DNA of 64,000 nucleotides from Xanthomonas arboricola pv. juglandis (GTDB lineage Bacteria; Pseudomonadota; Gammaproteobacteria; Xanthomonadales; Xanthomonadaceae): contig NZ_JZEF01000002.1 of assembly GCF_001013475.1 (NCBI RefSeq), positions 907,555-971,554 on the forward strand, in the 5' to 3' direction. The first letter of the stretch is position 1. Each line of letters opens with the position of its first letter. A program made the position numbers and the translations under genes. The notes below the pieces were generated by a model that searched no databases, was not told where the DNA came from, and saw nothing but the letters and a program-made list of their open reading frames with translations. This document shows positions 36,846-46,306 of this stretch, piece by piece.

Positions 36846-37898
36846 ATGGCCCAGCACGCGCCCCAGACCGCCTGGATGCCGGACCTGTGCCGGCTGCCGC
36901 GGTTGGGCGCCATGCTGGGCCTGGCCGAACTGGTGGTGCTGGTGGTGACCCTGGTGCCCGACGCCGGCGCCGCGCGCAGCATCACCCTGTCGCGCTTTGT
37001 CTCTGCCAGCGGCCTGGCGCTGTGGCTGGCGCTGGCGGTCAGCGTGCTGCTGTGCGTGCTGCGGCCGGCGTTGTCGCGGCTGCCGCCACGGGTGGGCGGG
37101 CTGGCCGCGCTGTCGATCGCCGCGGTGGTGGCGATGCTCGGCGCCGGAATCGTGCACGCCCTGTATGCGGCGCTCGACCAGGCCCCGCTCGGTCCCCTGG
37201 TCGGCTTCTGGCGCTTCACCCTGGGCAGCGCGGCGACGGTGGTGCTGATCACCGCGCTGGCACTGCGCTACTTCTACGTCAGCGACCGCTGGGAAGCGCA
37301 GGTGCAGGCCAATGCGCGTGCCCAGGCCGATGCCTTGCAGGCACGCATCCGCCCGCATTTCCTGTTCAACAGCATGAATCTCATCGCCAGCCTGCTGCGC
37401 CGCGACCCGGCGGTGGCCGAGCAGGCGGTGCTGGACCTGTCGGATCTGTTCCGCGCCGCGCTCGGTGCCGGCGAAGGCATGTCCAGCCTGCGCGCCGAAT
37501 GCGAACTGGCCGAACGCTACCTGGCGATCGAATCGCTGCGCCTGGGCGAGCGCCTGCAGGTGCGCTGGCACCGGCAGGAGCCGTTGCCGTGGGAGCTGCC
37601 GATGCCGCGCCTGGTGCTGCAGCCGCTGGTGGAAAACGCCGTGCTGCACGGCGTCTCGCGCATGCCCGAGGGCGGCACGCTGTACCTGTCGCTGCGCCAG
37701 CGCGGCAACCAGTTGCAGATCCGTATCGTCAATCCGGCCCCGCAGCCGGGCACCCAGTTGCCGCTGGTGGCCGGGGCCGGGCATGCCCAGGCCAGCATCT
37801 CGCACCGGCTGGCGTTCCAGTTCGGTGCCGGTGCACGGATGGCGGCCAGCTGGGCCGAGGGCTACTATGCCTGTGAGATCACATTGCCGCTGTCGTGA
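36846..37898 (+). CDS. algZ: LytS/AlgZ-type sensor histidine kinase
   Basis: A 350-residue membrane kinase. Four membrane segments (~20-145) are followed by the family-specific phosphorylation site RPHFLFNSMN near residue 175. An HATPase region (~250-350) has VLQPLVENAVLHGV (N-box) but a divergent, short G-box region. It overlaps the downstream regulator's reading frame and follows the esterase by four bases. With algR and hemC it reproduces the algZ-algR-hemC order of Pseudomonas, hence the symbol. The signal is unknown. Confidence 0.85.
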   Translation: MAQHAPQTAWMPDLCRLPRLGAMLGLAELVVLVVTLVPDAGAARSITLSRFVSASGLALWLALAVSVLLCVLRPALSRLPPRVGGLAALSIAAVVAMLGAGIVHALYAALDQAPLGPLVGFWRFTLGSAATVVLITALALRYFYVSDRWEAQVQANARAQADALQARIRPHFLFNSMNLIASLLRRDPAVAEQAVLDLSDLFRAALGAGEGMSSLRAECELAERYLAIESLRLGERLQVRWHRQEPLPWELPMPRLVLQPLVENAVLHGVSRMPEGGTLYLSLRQRGNQLQIRIVNPAPQPGTQLPLVAGAGHAQASISHRLAFQFGAGARMAASWAEGYYACEITLPLS

Positions 37899-37930
37899 CG
37901 GGGGAGTCGCTGCAGCGAAGGGGGATGTCC

Positions 37931-38662
37931 ATGACGGCCACGCAAGTGCGGGTGCTGATCGCCGATGACGAGCCGCTGGCGCGCGAGCGCCTGCGCCTGC
38001 TGCTGGGCGAACATCCGCATGTCGAAGTGATCGGCGAGGCCGAAAACGGCCAGCAGGTGCTGCAGCAGTGCCATCACCTGCATCCGGACCTGGTGTTGCT
38101 GGACATCGCCATGCCCGGCGTCGACGGCCTGGAAACCGCGCGCCTGCTGCGCCAGAGCCAGCCGCAGCCGGCGGTGGTGTTCTGCACCGCCTATGACCAG
38201 CATGCATTGTCGGCCTTCGATGCCGCCGCGCTGGACTACCTGATGAAACCGGTGCGCCCCGAACGCCTGGCTGCCGCACTGGAAAAGGTGGCCACCTTCC
38301 TGGCCGGGCGCGCGCCTAGCGCCACGCCGCCGCCGTTGCGCACGCACCTGTGCGCACGCCTGCGCGGCAGCCTGCGGCTGATCGCCATCGGCGATATCCG
38401 CTACCTGCAGGCCGAGGAAAAATACGTCATCGTCCACCACAGCCGTGGCGAGGACCTGATCGAAGAGTCGCTCAAATCGCTGGAAGACGAGTTTGCCGAT
38501 CGCCTGGTACGCATCCACCGCAACTGCCTGGTCGCGCGCGACGAACTGGTGGAGCTGCGCCGCAGCGGCGATGGTCAGGTGCACGCGGTGCTGCGCAATG
38601 TGCCGCACCCGCTGGAAGTGAGCCGCCGCTGCGTGGCCAGCCTGCGCGAGCAATTGCGTTAG
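37931..38662 (+). CDS. algR: LytTR-family response regulator
   Basis: A 243-residue regulator. The receiver domain (~1-120) has the acidic pair DDEP, phospho-acceptor Asp in LVLLDIAMPG, CTAYDQ and KPVRP with the conserved Lys. The LytTR DNA-binding domain (~140-243) reads ICRYLQAEEKYV-like (IRYLQAEEKYVIVHH), LVRIHRNCLV and HPLEVSRRC. AAGGGGG seven bases upstream selects ATG 37931 over ATG 37925. It is paired with the upstream kinase; in Pseudomonas the pair controls alginate and twitching genes. Targets here are unknown. Confidence 0.9.
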   Translation: MTATQVRVLIADDEPLARERLRLLLGEHPHVEVIGEAENGQQVLQQCHHLHPDLVLLDIAMPGVDGLETARLLRQSQPQPAVVFCTAYDQHALSAFDAAALDYLMKPVRPERLAAALEKVATFLAGRAPSATPPPLRTHLCARLRGSLRLIAIGDIRYLQAEEKYVIVHHSRGEDLIEESLKSLEDEFADRLVRIHRNCLVARDELVELRRSGDGQVHAVLRNVPHPLEVSRRCVASLREQLR

Positions 38663-38774
38663 GGCGTGACCTGTCACGTGTGGTGAGGGGCGTTGCTCGG
38701 TCGCGGCAATGTGCTGCGGGCGCCGGCGTGCGCTCCAGGTAGGAGTTACGCGCCCGGTCCGTGATAATGCCCCG

Positions 38775-39689
38775 ATGACCACGCTCCGCATCGCTACCCG
38801 TAAGAGCCCGCTCGCCCTCTGGCAGAGCGAACATGTCGCCGCCGCGCTGCGCCAGCACCACCCCGGGCTGGAGGTCGCGCTGGTGCCGATGAGCACCCGC
38901 GGCGACGAGGTGCTGGACCGTTCGCTGGCCGCGATCGGCGGCAAGGGCCTGTTCCTGAAGGAGCTGGAGCTGGCGATGTTGCGCGGCGAGGCCGATTGCG
39001 CGGTGCATTCGCTCAAGGATGTGCCGATGGAGCTGGATGCGCCCTTCGTGCTGCCGGCGATCATGGAGCGCGGCGATGCCGCCGATGCATTGGTGTCCAA
39101 TCTCTATGCCAACCTGCAGGCGCTGCCGCTGGGCGCCCGCGTGGGCACCTCCTCCTTGCGGCGTCAGGCGCAGCTGCGCGCGGCCCGCCCGGATCTGGAG
39201 TTGATCGACCTGCGCGGCAACGTCAACACCCGCCTGGCCAAACTCGACAACGGCGGTTACGACGCCATCGTGCTGGCCTGCGCCGGCCTGCAGCGGCTGG
39301 GCCTGGATGCGCGCATCACCGCGCGTCTGGACGTCCCGGACTGGTTGCCGGCACCGGCCCAGGGCGCGGTGGCGGTGGAATGCCGTGGCGACGATGCGCG
39401 CATCCACGGCCTGCTGGCGGTTCTGGACGCCGGCCGCACGCGCGCCTGCGTGGAAGCGGAGCGGGCGATGAATCGCGCGCTGCACGGCAGCTGCCATGTG
39501 CCGGTGGCGGCGTTCGCGCGTTGGGAAGGGCAGGGCCTGTTCCTGCAGGGCATGGTCGGCAGCGCCAGCGATGGACGCCTGATCCACGCCGAGGCGCACG
39601 GCAGCGCCGACGACACCGAGGCCCTCGGCCGCCTGGTCGCGCAAGGCCTGTTCGACAAGGGCGCCGCGCAACTGCTGGCCGAGCTGTAA
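38775..39689 (+). CDS. hemC: Porphobilinogen deaminase (hydroxymethylbilane synthase)
   Basis: A 304-residue enzyme joining four porphobilinogen units in haem synthesis. It has the family start [24 protein letters not shown], the VHSLKDVP motif, [27 protein letters not shown] and Cys in [13 protein letters not shown] that binds the dipyrromethane cofactor. The length and start (ATG 38775) agree with the family. It lies about 110 bases after algR, as in pseudomonads. Confidence 0.96.
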   Translation: MTTLRIATRKSPLALWQSEHVAAALRQHHPGLEVALVPMSTRGDEVLDRSLAAIGGKGLFLKELELAMLRGEADCAVHSLKDVPMELDAPFVLPAIMERGDAADALVSNLYANLQALPLGARVGTSSLRRQAQLRAARPDLELIDLRGNVNTRLAKLDNGGYDAIVLACAGLQRLGLDARITARLDVPDWLPAPAQGAVAVECRGDDARIHGLLAVLDAGRTRACVEAERAMNRALHGSCHVPVAAFARWEGQGLFLQGMVGSASDGRLIHAEAHGSADDTEALGRLVAQGLFDKGAAQLLAEL

Positions 39690-39792
39690 CGCGCCGCTGC
39701 GTCAACGTGTAACGCGACCGGCATCGACGCCGAGCCAGGCGCAGACTCCAGACCTCGCCGCCAAGCCCGCCCTCACGCAACGCCCGCTCTTC

Positions 39793-39857
39793 GTAGGAGC
39801 GGCCCTGGCCGCGAGAGGCTTTCCCGGGAACGCCCTCGCGGCCAGGGCCGCTCCTAC
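39793..39857. repeat. REP-type hairpin between convergent genes
   Basis: A 23-bp perfect stem (left arm GTAGGAGCGGCCCTGGCCGC plus GAG) around a 19-base loop. It sits between the 3' ends of hemC and the DUF481 gene and could stop transcription from both sides. Confidence 0.85.
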
Positions 39858-39869
39858 ATTTGCGGGTGT

Positions 39870-40670
39870 TTACTTGAACGTATAGACCAGGTTGACCGTG
39901 GTCAGGGTGTCGGTCTTCTTGTCGCCGTCGCTGACCTCGCTGTTGTGGCGCATCTGCCAGGCGGCCTTGAGCGCGAAGTGCGAGTTCATGCTGACCTGCA
40001 CGCCGAAATCGTTCTGCGCGTAGGTGTTGTATTCGCCCGATTCCACCAGCAGCGTGTTGATCAGGTCGGTGTTGTCAGTGACGGTGTACTTGAGGTCGAA
40101 CAGCCCGCGCCCGATCAGCCCGGTCTCGTTGCGGTCTTCGTCGCTGTTGTGCGCGCGCCGGATACCTGGGCCGATCTGCGCATCCAGGTAGAAGCGGTCG
40201 GCATCGATCAGGCGCGTGCCGTAACCGATACCGAAGGTTGCCAGGCGGTCGTAGGTGGCAAAGTCGTCGTGTTCGTAACGGCCGGTGGCGGTGAGCTGGC
40301 GGTGCTCGCCCAACTGCAGCGCGCTGCCGGCGCTGCCGGTGTAGCGCTCGGCAGTGGTCTGGCGCTCGCGCGAGGTGCTGCCGTCGTCGTTGGTATTGGT
40401 GTATTCGGAACTGGAGCGCAGCGCGGTGGCATCCAGGCTGTGGATCCAGTCGCCGTCGGTATAGCGCAGGCGGATCCGGCCGTTGAGGCTGTCGGTGGTG
40501 CTGTTGCCATGGGCGGCGGCATAGCCGAGCTCGCCACTGCTCCCGCCCCACGGCGACGGCATCACGGCGGCGGCAGGGTCCACCGGGGCCGGTGCGACTG
40601 CCTGGGCCCAGACGGTGGGCGTGATCAACAACAGCGGCAGCAGGGCAGACAACGGGGCACGGCGGGACAT
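39870..40670 (-). CDS. DUF481 outer-membrane beta-barrel protein
   Basis: A 266-residue exported protein of the DUF481 (YdiY) family. A signal peptide (LSALLPLLLITPTVWAQA) is followed by a Pro/Ala spacer and alternating amphipathic strands typical of a small outer-membrane barrel: SGELGYAAAHGNSTTDSLNG, TATGRYEHDDFATYDRL, ALKAAWQMRHNSE. The end TTVNLVYTFK has the aromatic-terminated last strand, here followed by Lys. Role unknown; homologues are called salt-induced outer-membrane proteins. ATG 40670 starts MSRRAPLSALL. Confidence 0.85.
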   Translation of the reverse strand: MSRRAPLSALLPLLLITPTVWAQAVAPAPVDPAAAVMPSPWGGSSGELGYAAAHGNSTTDSLNGRIRLRYTDGDWIHSLDATALRSSSEYTNTNDDGSTSRERQTTAERYTGSAGSALQLGEHRQLTATGRYEHDDFATYDRLATFGIGYGTRLIDADRFYLDAQIGPGIRRAHNSDEDRNETGLIGRGLFDLKYTVTDNTDLINTLLVESGEYNTYAQNDFGVQVSMNSHFALKAAWQMRHNSEVSDGDKKTDTLTTVNLVYTFK

Positions 40671-40956
40671 GGGCGGCTCGCTTTGGAGGACAGGGGGGCG
40701 AAAGAGGGTGGAAGCGATTTCATGATAACGGACTGAGCGGCTGCGTCATGAGCAAGTGAATGCTGCGCTTCAGAAGGGGTTCGGGCGTCGGCTTGCGCAA
40801 CGGCAGCGGATGGCGCATCGCAAGCAGGCCTGGCCTGCGCGCGCTGCAGGCCAGCAGCCATGCCGAACGCGCACAGTGGCGGCGCCGATCCAGGCATGAT
40901 TGCCGGTGTACAGCGACGCTCACCCTGCCACGCAAAGACTCGGACATAATCGACGC

Positions 40957-41922
40957 ATGGACCGCTACGAACGCATCAACTCCCTGCATCGCTTGCTCAA
41001 ATCGGCACGCTACCCGGTCACGGTGGCGCGGCTGCAGGATGAGCTGAGCTGTTCCCGCGCAACCGTGTACCGCGACCTGGCGTTTCTGCGCGATGCGCTG
41101 ATGGCGCCGGTGGAAGGCGACGGCGAATCGGGGTTCCGCTATCTCTCCGGCGAAAGCGACCGCTTCGAACTGCCCGGCCTGTGGCTGAGTTCGGAAGAGC
41201 TGCATGCGCTGCTGGCCTCCCAGCAACTGCTGGCGCGCACCGGTGGCGGCGTGTTGTCCTCGATGCTGGCGCCGCTGCAGCAACGCATCGAAGGGCTGCT
41301 GGCCGCTCAGGCCGGCGTGTCGCAATGGCCGGTGGACCGGGTGCGAGTGATTCCGCACCGCGGCCGCAAGCTGGACGAAGCCAGCTTCCGCACCGTGGCC
41401 TCCGGCGTGCTGGAGCGCAAGCAGCTGAGCTTCGACTACCGCGCCCGTTCCACCGACGAATCGACCAAGCGCACGGTGTCCCCGCAGCGTATCACCCACT
41501 ACCGCGACAACTGGTACCTGGACGCCTGGGACCACGGCCGCGATGGCGTGCGCAGCTTTGCGGTGGACCGTATTAATCACGCACGCCTGCTCGAGAGCGT
41601 GCCGCGCGATGTGCCCGACAGCGAGCTGGATGAGCAGCTGGCGGCCAGCTACGGCATTTTTTCCGGTGCACCCAAGGGCTGGGCCACCATCGTGTTCAGT
41701 GCCAAGGCCGCGCGCTGGGTCGCCGACGAGCACTGGCATTCCAAGCAGCAGGGCCGCTTTCTGGCTGATGGCCGTTACGAGCTCAAGGTGCCGTACAGCA
41801 ACTCGCGCGAACTGCTGATGGACGTGCTGCATTACGGCTCGGACGCGGAAATCGTCGAGCCGGTCTCGCTGCGCGAGCAGGCCAAGGCGCTGCTGTCGCT
41901 GGCCTTGAGCAATTACGACTGA
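40957..41922 (+). CDS. HTH-WYL transcriptional regulator
   Basis: A 321-residue DNA-binding protein. The winged HTH (~1-65) reads RINSLHRLLKSARYPVTVAR, DELSCSRATVYRDLAFLRDA. A WYL domain (~140-230) has the landmark DNWYLDAWDH and SFAVDRINHARL, and a WCX-type C-terminal domain (~240-321) ends EQAKALLSLAL. Such proteins sense nucleic acids or other ligands and often control DNA-damage or defence genes. No target is adjacent: the upstream neighbour is convergent/divergent DUF481, the downstream neighbour a lipocalin. ATG 40957 gives the standard family start MDRYERI. Confidence 0.88.
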   Translation: MDRYERINSLHRLLKSARYPVTVARLQDELSCSRATVYRDLAFLRDALMAPVEGDGESGFRYLSGESDRFELPGLWLSSEELHALLASQQLLARTGGGVLSSMLAPLQQRIEGLLAAQAGVSQWPVDRVRVIPHRGRKLDEASFRTVASGVLERKQLSFDYRARSTDESTKRTVSPQRITHYRDNWYLDAWDHGRDGVRSFAVDRINHARLLESVPRDVPDSELDEQLAASYGIFSGAPKGWATIVFSAKAARWVADEHWHSKQQGRFLADGRYELKVPYSNSRELLMDVLHYGSDAEIVEPVSLREQAKALLSLALSNYD

Positions 41923-42203
41923 GCGTGGCGCGCGGTGCCTGGAGCGGGCTGTCGTGCGGCAGCCGCGTGCGCGCATCCGAAGTAGCCGCCGATACAGCTT
42001 AGCGCGCGTCACTGCCGCCAATGGTGGTAACGCGCGTTGCAGCGCAGTTCCTGCTGCAACCGCGCCGGGAGCGTGCAGTTAAAGTTGAAGCGACAAGGTC
42101 GCCAGCGACGCATTGCGCCGAATCTTATCGACCGTCGTACCAACCAGCTGATGCCTGTATCAACCGAATCCGGCCGGGCAACCGACCGGCCCGCCCGCCA
42201 AGC

Positions 42204-42773
42204 TCAGCGCTTGTTAGGCACTTCAAACCCCAAACGATCCACCTGCTCGCGCAGCTGCGGCACGCGCTTGAGCTTGTCGGTGTAGATGGAATAGTCGTCG
42301 CGCATCTTGTCGACCAGCTTGCGGTACTGGTCGCGGCTCATGTCCGGCTTGCGCGCGAAGATCCAGGCCAGGTCGCGGCCGGGGTAGGAGATCAGCATCC
42401 ACGAACCGTCCGGTGCGATTTCCAGGATGCGCTGCTTGGCCGGGATGACCTTGTAGAACCATACCCGCCAGTCGCGGTTGCCGCTCTCGGCATCCACCGA
42501 GGCGCGCGCGTTGACCTCTTTCTCCGGCTCGCCGAAGCCCTCGCGGTACACATAGCGCACCGCCACCTTGCCGTCTTCGACCAGGGTGTACTCGTCGCGG
42601 CTGGTGACGTGGCCGCGCTCGACCGGGTTGGGCATGCGTGCGATCACATACCAGGTGCCCATGATCTTGGACAGGTCGACCGCCGGCTCGCTGGCAGGCG
42701 CGTCCTTGGCGGATGCCACGGGCAGGCCGAGGACGAACAGAAAAGCGAGGGCGATCGTAACGGTCAGGCGCAT
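42204..42773 (-). CDS. Exported lipocalin-family protein
   Basis: A 189-residue protein with a signal peptide (TVTIALAFLFVLGLPVASA). The lipocalin motif GTWYVIARMPNPVERG lies near residue 38, followed by beta-barrel strands (VAVRYVYREGFGEPEKE, WRVWFYKVIPAKQRIL, LISYPGRDLAWIFAR) and a C-terminal helix. It lacks the lipobox Cys of E. coli Blc, so it is probably soluble in the periplasm. Blc-like proteins bind fatty acids or lysophospholipids; ligand not known here. ATG 42773 sets the leader. Confidence 0.85.
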   Translation of the reverse strand: MRLTVTIALAFLFVLGLPVASAKDAPASEPAVDLSKIMGTWYVIARMPNPVERGHVTSRDEYTLVEDGKVAVRYVYREGFGEPEKEVNARASVDAESGNRDWRVWFYKVIPAKQRILEIAPDGSWMLISYPGRDLAWIFARKPDMSRDQYRKLVDKMRDDYSIYTDKLKRVPQLREQVDRLGFEVPNKR

Positions 42774-43061
42774 CGCAACATCACAAAGGGGCAGTTGGAG
42801 CAGCACACTACCGCATGCAGGGGGCAAGTTCGCGTCAACGGTCGGGTCTGGCGCACGTGGCTGCCTCAAACGTGGCAACCGGGCGCCCGGGACCGGGTGC
42901 GGAAGAGGGCGCCATCGGTGGCCTGGCGGTGGTTATCGCGCTGCGGCGTCGGCACCCGGCAAGGCGGTCTCTCCGGTTTTCGCCGCCAGGTCGCAGTCGG
43001 TGAGATGGGCGCAGGCAATCCTGCCGGCCTGTCCTGATCCTTCCTGCCACGGAGTGCCGCC

Positions 43062-43373
43062 ATGTCGATTCGTCCTTCCCGTCGTTCCGAACGTCCCGAC
43101 CCGCGCGTGCTGCGCCCGGTCCGGCAGATCGCCCTGGCCGGCCTGGCCCTGGTGCTGGTCTGGCCGGCCGCGCGCGGCCACAGCGAGTGGATCGGCTGGC
43201 TGCCGCTGTGGCTGGTCGGCATGCCGATGCTGGCCTGGTGGAGCCTGCACCGGTTCGCATTGCCGGCCCTGGTGCGGCCAGGTGCGCGGCGCGGCGCACC
43301 ACGTCGGCGCGGGCCGCAGGCACAACGCCGACGCAGCACTTCGCGTGCGGCGACACAGGCGCGCGCGGCCTGA
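43062..43373 (+). CDS. Small membrane protein of unknown function
   Basis: A 103-residue protein with two predicted membrane segments (IALAGLALVLVWPAA and LPLWLVGMPMLAWWSLHRFA) and a very Arg-rich C-terminal tail (RPGARRGAPRRRGPQAQRRR). It is preceded by a CACGGAGTG ribosome site. The prolyl peptidase start is 67 bases downstream, so one transcript is possible. No family recognised. Confidence 0.65.
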   Translation: MSIRPSRRSERPDPRVLRPVRQIALAGLALVLVWPAARGHSEWIGWLPLWLVGMPMLAWWSLHRFALPALVRPGARRGAPRRRGPQAQRRRSTSRAATQARAA

Positions 43374-43440
43374 CCTTCGGCAGGGTCGGGCGGCGGAGGG
43401 CTATGCTACGTTCACGGCGTTCGTTCTCCCGGAAACATTC

Positions 43441-45534
43441 ATGTCCAAACTCGCCTCGATCTGCCTGGTTGCCGGTCTGATCACCGCTGGCGCCGTCTCT
43501 GCAGAGGAAACCGCCGTGTCCAACGATCCCTACGCCTGGCTGGAAGATGTTTCCGGCGCCCAGTCGCTGGACTGGGTCAAGGCCCAGAACGCCAAGACCG
43601 AGGCGCGCCTGGCCGCCACGCCGGCCTTCAAGCAGATGGAGACCAGCATCCGCGAAGTGCTGGATTCGGACGCGAAGATTCCCGGCGTGCAGAAGATCGG
43701 CGAGTACTACTACAACTTCTGGAAGGACAAGCAGCACGAGCGCGGCCTGTGGCGGCGCACCACGCTGGACGAATACCGCAAGCCGGCGCCCAAGTGGGAA
43801 ACGGTGCTGGACCTGGATGCGCTCAACAAGGCCGAAGGCGAGAACTGGGTCTGGCACGGCGCCGACTGCCTGCGCCCGGATTACCAGCGCTGCCTGATCG
43901 CGCTGTCGCGCGGCGGCGCCGATGCCGACGTCACCCGCGAGTTCGATCTGGCCGGCAAGCAGTGGGTCAAGGACGGCTTCTTCCGCCCCGAATCCAAGGG
44001 CGGGCTGGGCTGGATCGACCAGGACACCGTCTACGTGTTCACCGATTTCGGTGCCGGCACGATGACCAGCTCCGGCTATCCGCGCATCGCCAAGCAGTGG
44101 AAGCGCGGCACTCCGCTCAGCGCCGCCACGGTGGTGTACGAGGGCAAGCCGACCGACATGTACATCGCCGCGATGCACGACGACACGCCCGGATTCGAGC
44201 GCGATTTCGTCAGCCGCACGCTGGCCTTCTACAACGAGGAGCTGTATCTCAAGGGCGCCGACGGCAAGCTGGTCAAGGTGGATGCACCCAACTCGGCCAG
44301 CAAGTCGGTCAAGCGGCAATGGCTGACCCTGGAGCTGCGCGAACCCTGGACCGTGGCCGGCAAGACCTACAAGGCCGGCTCGCTGCTGGCGACGCGCTTT
44401 GACGACTTCATGGCCGGCAAGCGCAGCTTCGATGTGCTGTTCGAGCCCACCGACAGCACCTCGCTGGCAGGTATCGCCTGGACGCGTTCGCACCTGGTGT
44501 TGAACGTGCTGGAAGACGTCAAGAACCGCCTGAGCGTGATCACGCCTGGGCAGGATGGCTGGAAGAAGAGCGCCTTCGTCGGTGCGCCGGCGTTCGGCAC
44601 CGTCGACGTCAGCGCGGTGGACAGCGACGACAGCGACGCGCTGTGGTTGACCGTTACCGACTACCTGACCCCGACCACCTTGTCGTGGGTGGAGGTGGGC
44701 ACCGCGCCGCAGCCGCTCAAGGCCATGCCCGCGTTCTTCGATGCCGGCAAGGACAGCATCGAGCAGCACTTTGCCACCAGCAAGGACGGTACCCGCGTGC
44801 CGTATTTCCTGGTGCGCCCCAAGGCGTTGAAGCTCGATGGCAGCGCGCCGACCCTGCTGTACGGCTACGGCGGGTTCGAGATTTCGATGACGCCCAATTA
44901 TTCCGGCGGACTGGGCCGCGCCTGGTTGGAGAAGGGCGGCGTCTACGTGGTGGCCAACATCCGCGGCGGTGGCGAATACGGCCCGCGCTGGCACCAGGCC
45001 GCGCTCAAGCAGAACCGCCACAAGGCCTATGAAGACATGGCTGCGGTGGCCAAGGACCTGGTGGCGCGCAAGATCACCTCGACCAGGCATCTGGGCGTGC
45101 AGGGCGGCAGCAATGGCGGGCTGATGACCGGCAACATGCTCACCCAGTATCCGGAACTGTTCGGTGCGGTGGTGGTGCAGGTGCCATTGCTGGACATGAA
45201 GCGCTACAGCCATCTGCTGGCCGGTGCCTCGTGGATGGCCGAGTACGGCGACCCGGACACCGACGACTGGAAGTTCATCCAGACCTTCTCGCCGTATCAC
45301 CTGTTCGACCCGAAGAAGACCTATCCGCCGGTGATCTTCCTGACCTCCACGCGCGACGACCGCGTGCATCCGGGCCACGCGCGCAAGATGGCCGCCAAGA
45401 TGATCGAGGCCGGCAAGGACGTGACCTACTACGAGAACATCGAAGGCGGCCACGGCGGCGCGGCCAACAACGCACAGGCCGCGCATATGGCGGCGCTGGC
45501 CTACAGCTTCTTGTGGGAGCGGCTGGCGGATTGA
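43441..45534 (+). CDS. Exported prolyl oligopeptidase (S9A)
   Basis: A 697-residue serine peptidase with a signal peptide (ASICLVAGLITAGAVSA). The N-terminal beta-propeller (~90-410) leads to the alpha/beta-hydrolase domain (~425-697): GGSNGG holds the catalytic Ser, DDRVHPGH the Asp and EGGHGG the His. YGYGGFEI and ANIRGGGEYG are standard S9A sequence. It cleaves small proline-containing peptides; the leader indicates periplasmic or extracellular action. ATG 43441 follows a CGGAAAC-type site. A strong terminator lies just past its stop. Confidence 0.93.
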   Translation: MSKLASICLVAGLITAGAVSAEETAVSNDPYAWLEDVSGAQSLDWVKAQNAKTEARLAATPAFKQMETSIREVLDSDAKIPGVQKIGEYYYNFWKDKQHERGLWRRTTLDEYRKPAPKWETVLDLDALNKAEGENWVWHGADCLRPDYQRCLIALSRGGADADVTREFDLAGKQWVKDGFFRPESKGGLGWIDQDTVYVFTDFGAGTMTSSGYPRIAKQWKRGTPLSAATVVYEGKPTDMYIAAMHDDTPGFERDFVSRTLAFYNEELYLKGADGKLVKVDAPNSASKSVKRQWLTLELREPWTVAGKTYKAGSLLATRFDDFMAGKRSFDVLFEPTDSTSLAGIAWTRSHLVLNVLEDVKNRLSVITPGQDGWKKSAFVGAPAFGTVDVSAVDSDDSDALWLTVTDYLTPTTLSWVEVGTAPQPLKAMPAFFDAGKDSIEQHFATSKDGTRVPYFLVRPKALKLDGSAPTLLYGYGGFEISMTPNYSGGLGRAWLEKGGVYVVANIRGGGEYGPRWHQAALKQNRHKAYEDMAAVAKDLVARKITSTRHLGVQGGSNGGLMTGNMLTQYPELFGAVVVQVPLLDMKRYSHLLAGASWMAEYGDPDTDDWKFIQTFSPYHLFDPKKTYPPVIFLTSTRDDRVHPGHARKMAAKMIEAGKDVTYYENIEGGHGGAANNAQAAHMAALAYSFLWERLAD

Positions 45535-45546
45535 GTTGATGCGCCG

Positions 45547-45588
45547 ATACGGGCGCGCCGGCAATGGTCGGCGCGCCCGTATTGTTTT
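45547..45588 (+). terminator. Rho-independent terminator after the prolyl oligopeptidase
   Basis: A 14-bp perfect stem (ATACGGGCGCGCCG and its complement) with an 8-base loop, followed by TGTTTTGG. Stem quality and the T run make this the clearest intrinsic terminator in the window. Confidence 0.85.
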
Positions 45589-45628
45589 GGATGTTTTGCG
45601 ATTGATTGACCTAGTCGGAGAGTGGTCG

Positions 45629-46111
45629 ATGCTGGCGCTGATGGTTGCCTTGGCATTGAGCGGCTGTGCTGCTCAGGATGCGCACTATGTGCTGCGTGAC
45701 CACCCCGACATGCGTGCCGAATTCCATCAGGTCGCCAGCGGCCCACAGTGGCCATCACATTTGGCGTTGCGCGTGCACTCCACAAGCTCCGGCCGGGATG
45801 CATGGTTTCTGCCATGGAATGGTGGCAGTGACGGCAGTCAGCACATGGCCTCGACGACCGACGTCACTGCGCCGGGCTGGCATCCGCCAGACGCCGACGG
45901 CGGGCCGCGCCCGTTGGGCGATGTCAGCTATATCGGTACAGATGCGGACTATCGCGTCTTGAGCGAGGTGCCGCGTCTGGGCGCACCGGCGCCAGCGCAC
46001 TTTCTGTTGCCCGACCTGCGCGAAGCGGTGTGGTACCGGGCCGGGCCCGAGCAGCGATTGGACATTGCACGGCAATTCTTCGATCTGAATGGCTGCGCCG
46101 CGCAGAGGTGA
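45629..46111 (+). CDS. Lipoprotein of unknown function
   Basis: A 160-residue protein with a short type II signal peptide, MLALMVALALSGCAAQD, whose lipobox LSGC gives a lipidated Cys. Asp three residues after the Cys does not follow the +2 Asp retention rule, so outer-membrane sorting is likely. GGAGAG upstream supports ATG 45629; the frame is open further upstream, but through the terminator. Body sequence (WFLPWNGGSDGSQHM, AVWYRAGPEQRLDIA) matches no family I know. Confidence 0.65.
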   Translation: MLALMVALALSGCAAQDAHYVLRDHPDMRAEFHQVASGPQWPSHLALRVHSTSSGRDAWFLPWNGGSDGSQHMASTTDVTAPGWHPPDADGGPRPLGDVSYIGTDADYRVLSEVPRLGAPAPAHFLLPDLREAVWYRAGPEQRLDIARQFFDLNGCAAQR

Positions 46112-46154
46112 GTGCTGACGCGCGTTGCGGTTGATCAGGAGCGCCGCGACACCT

Positions 46155-46207
46155 GGCCGTTTCCTTTTCTCGTCGGGAGAAGGTGCCCGAAGGGCGGATG
46201 AGGGTAC
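46155..46207. repeat. CTTCTC/GAGAAGG repeat, single copy
   Basis: CCTTTTCTCGTCGGGAGAAGG followed by TGCCCGAAGGGCGGATGAGG. It belongs to the family duplicated at 23788-23947 and is located between convergent genes. Confidence 0.6.
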
Positions 46208-46306
46208 GTGCGCACGTAGAAGAGATGCATTCCAGATGCAGTGAACCTATGGCCACAGCGAGGCGCTGATCGAAGAGATGCGCCGTGCGCACTGGCGCTG
46301 GTTCGA

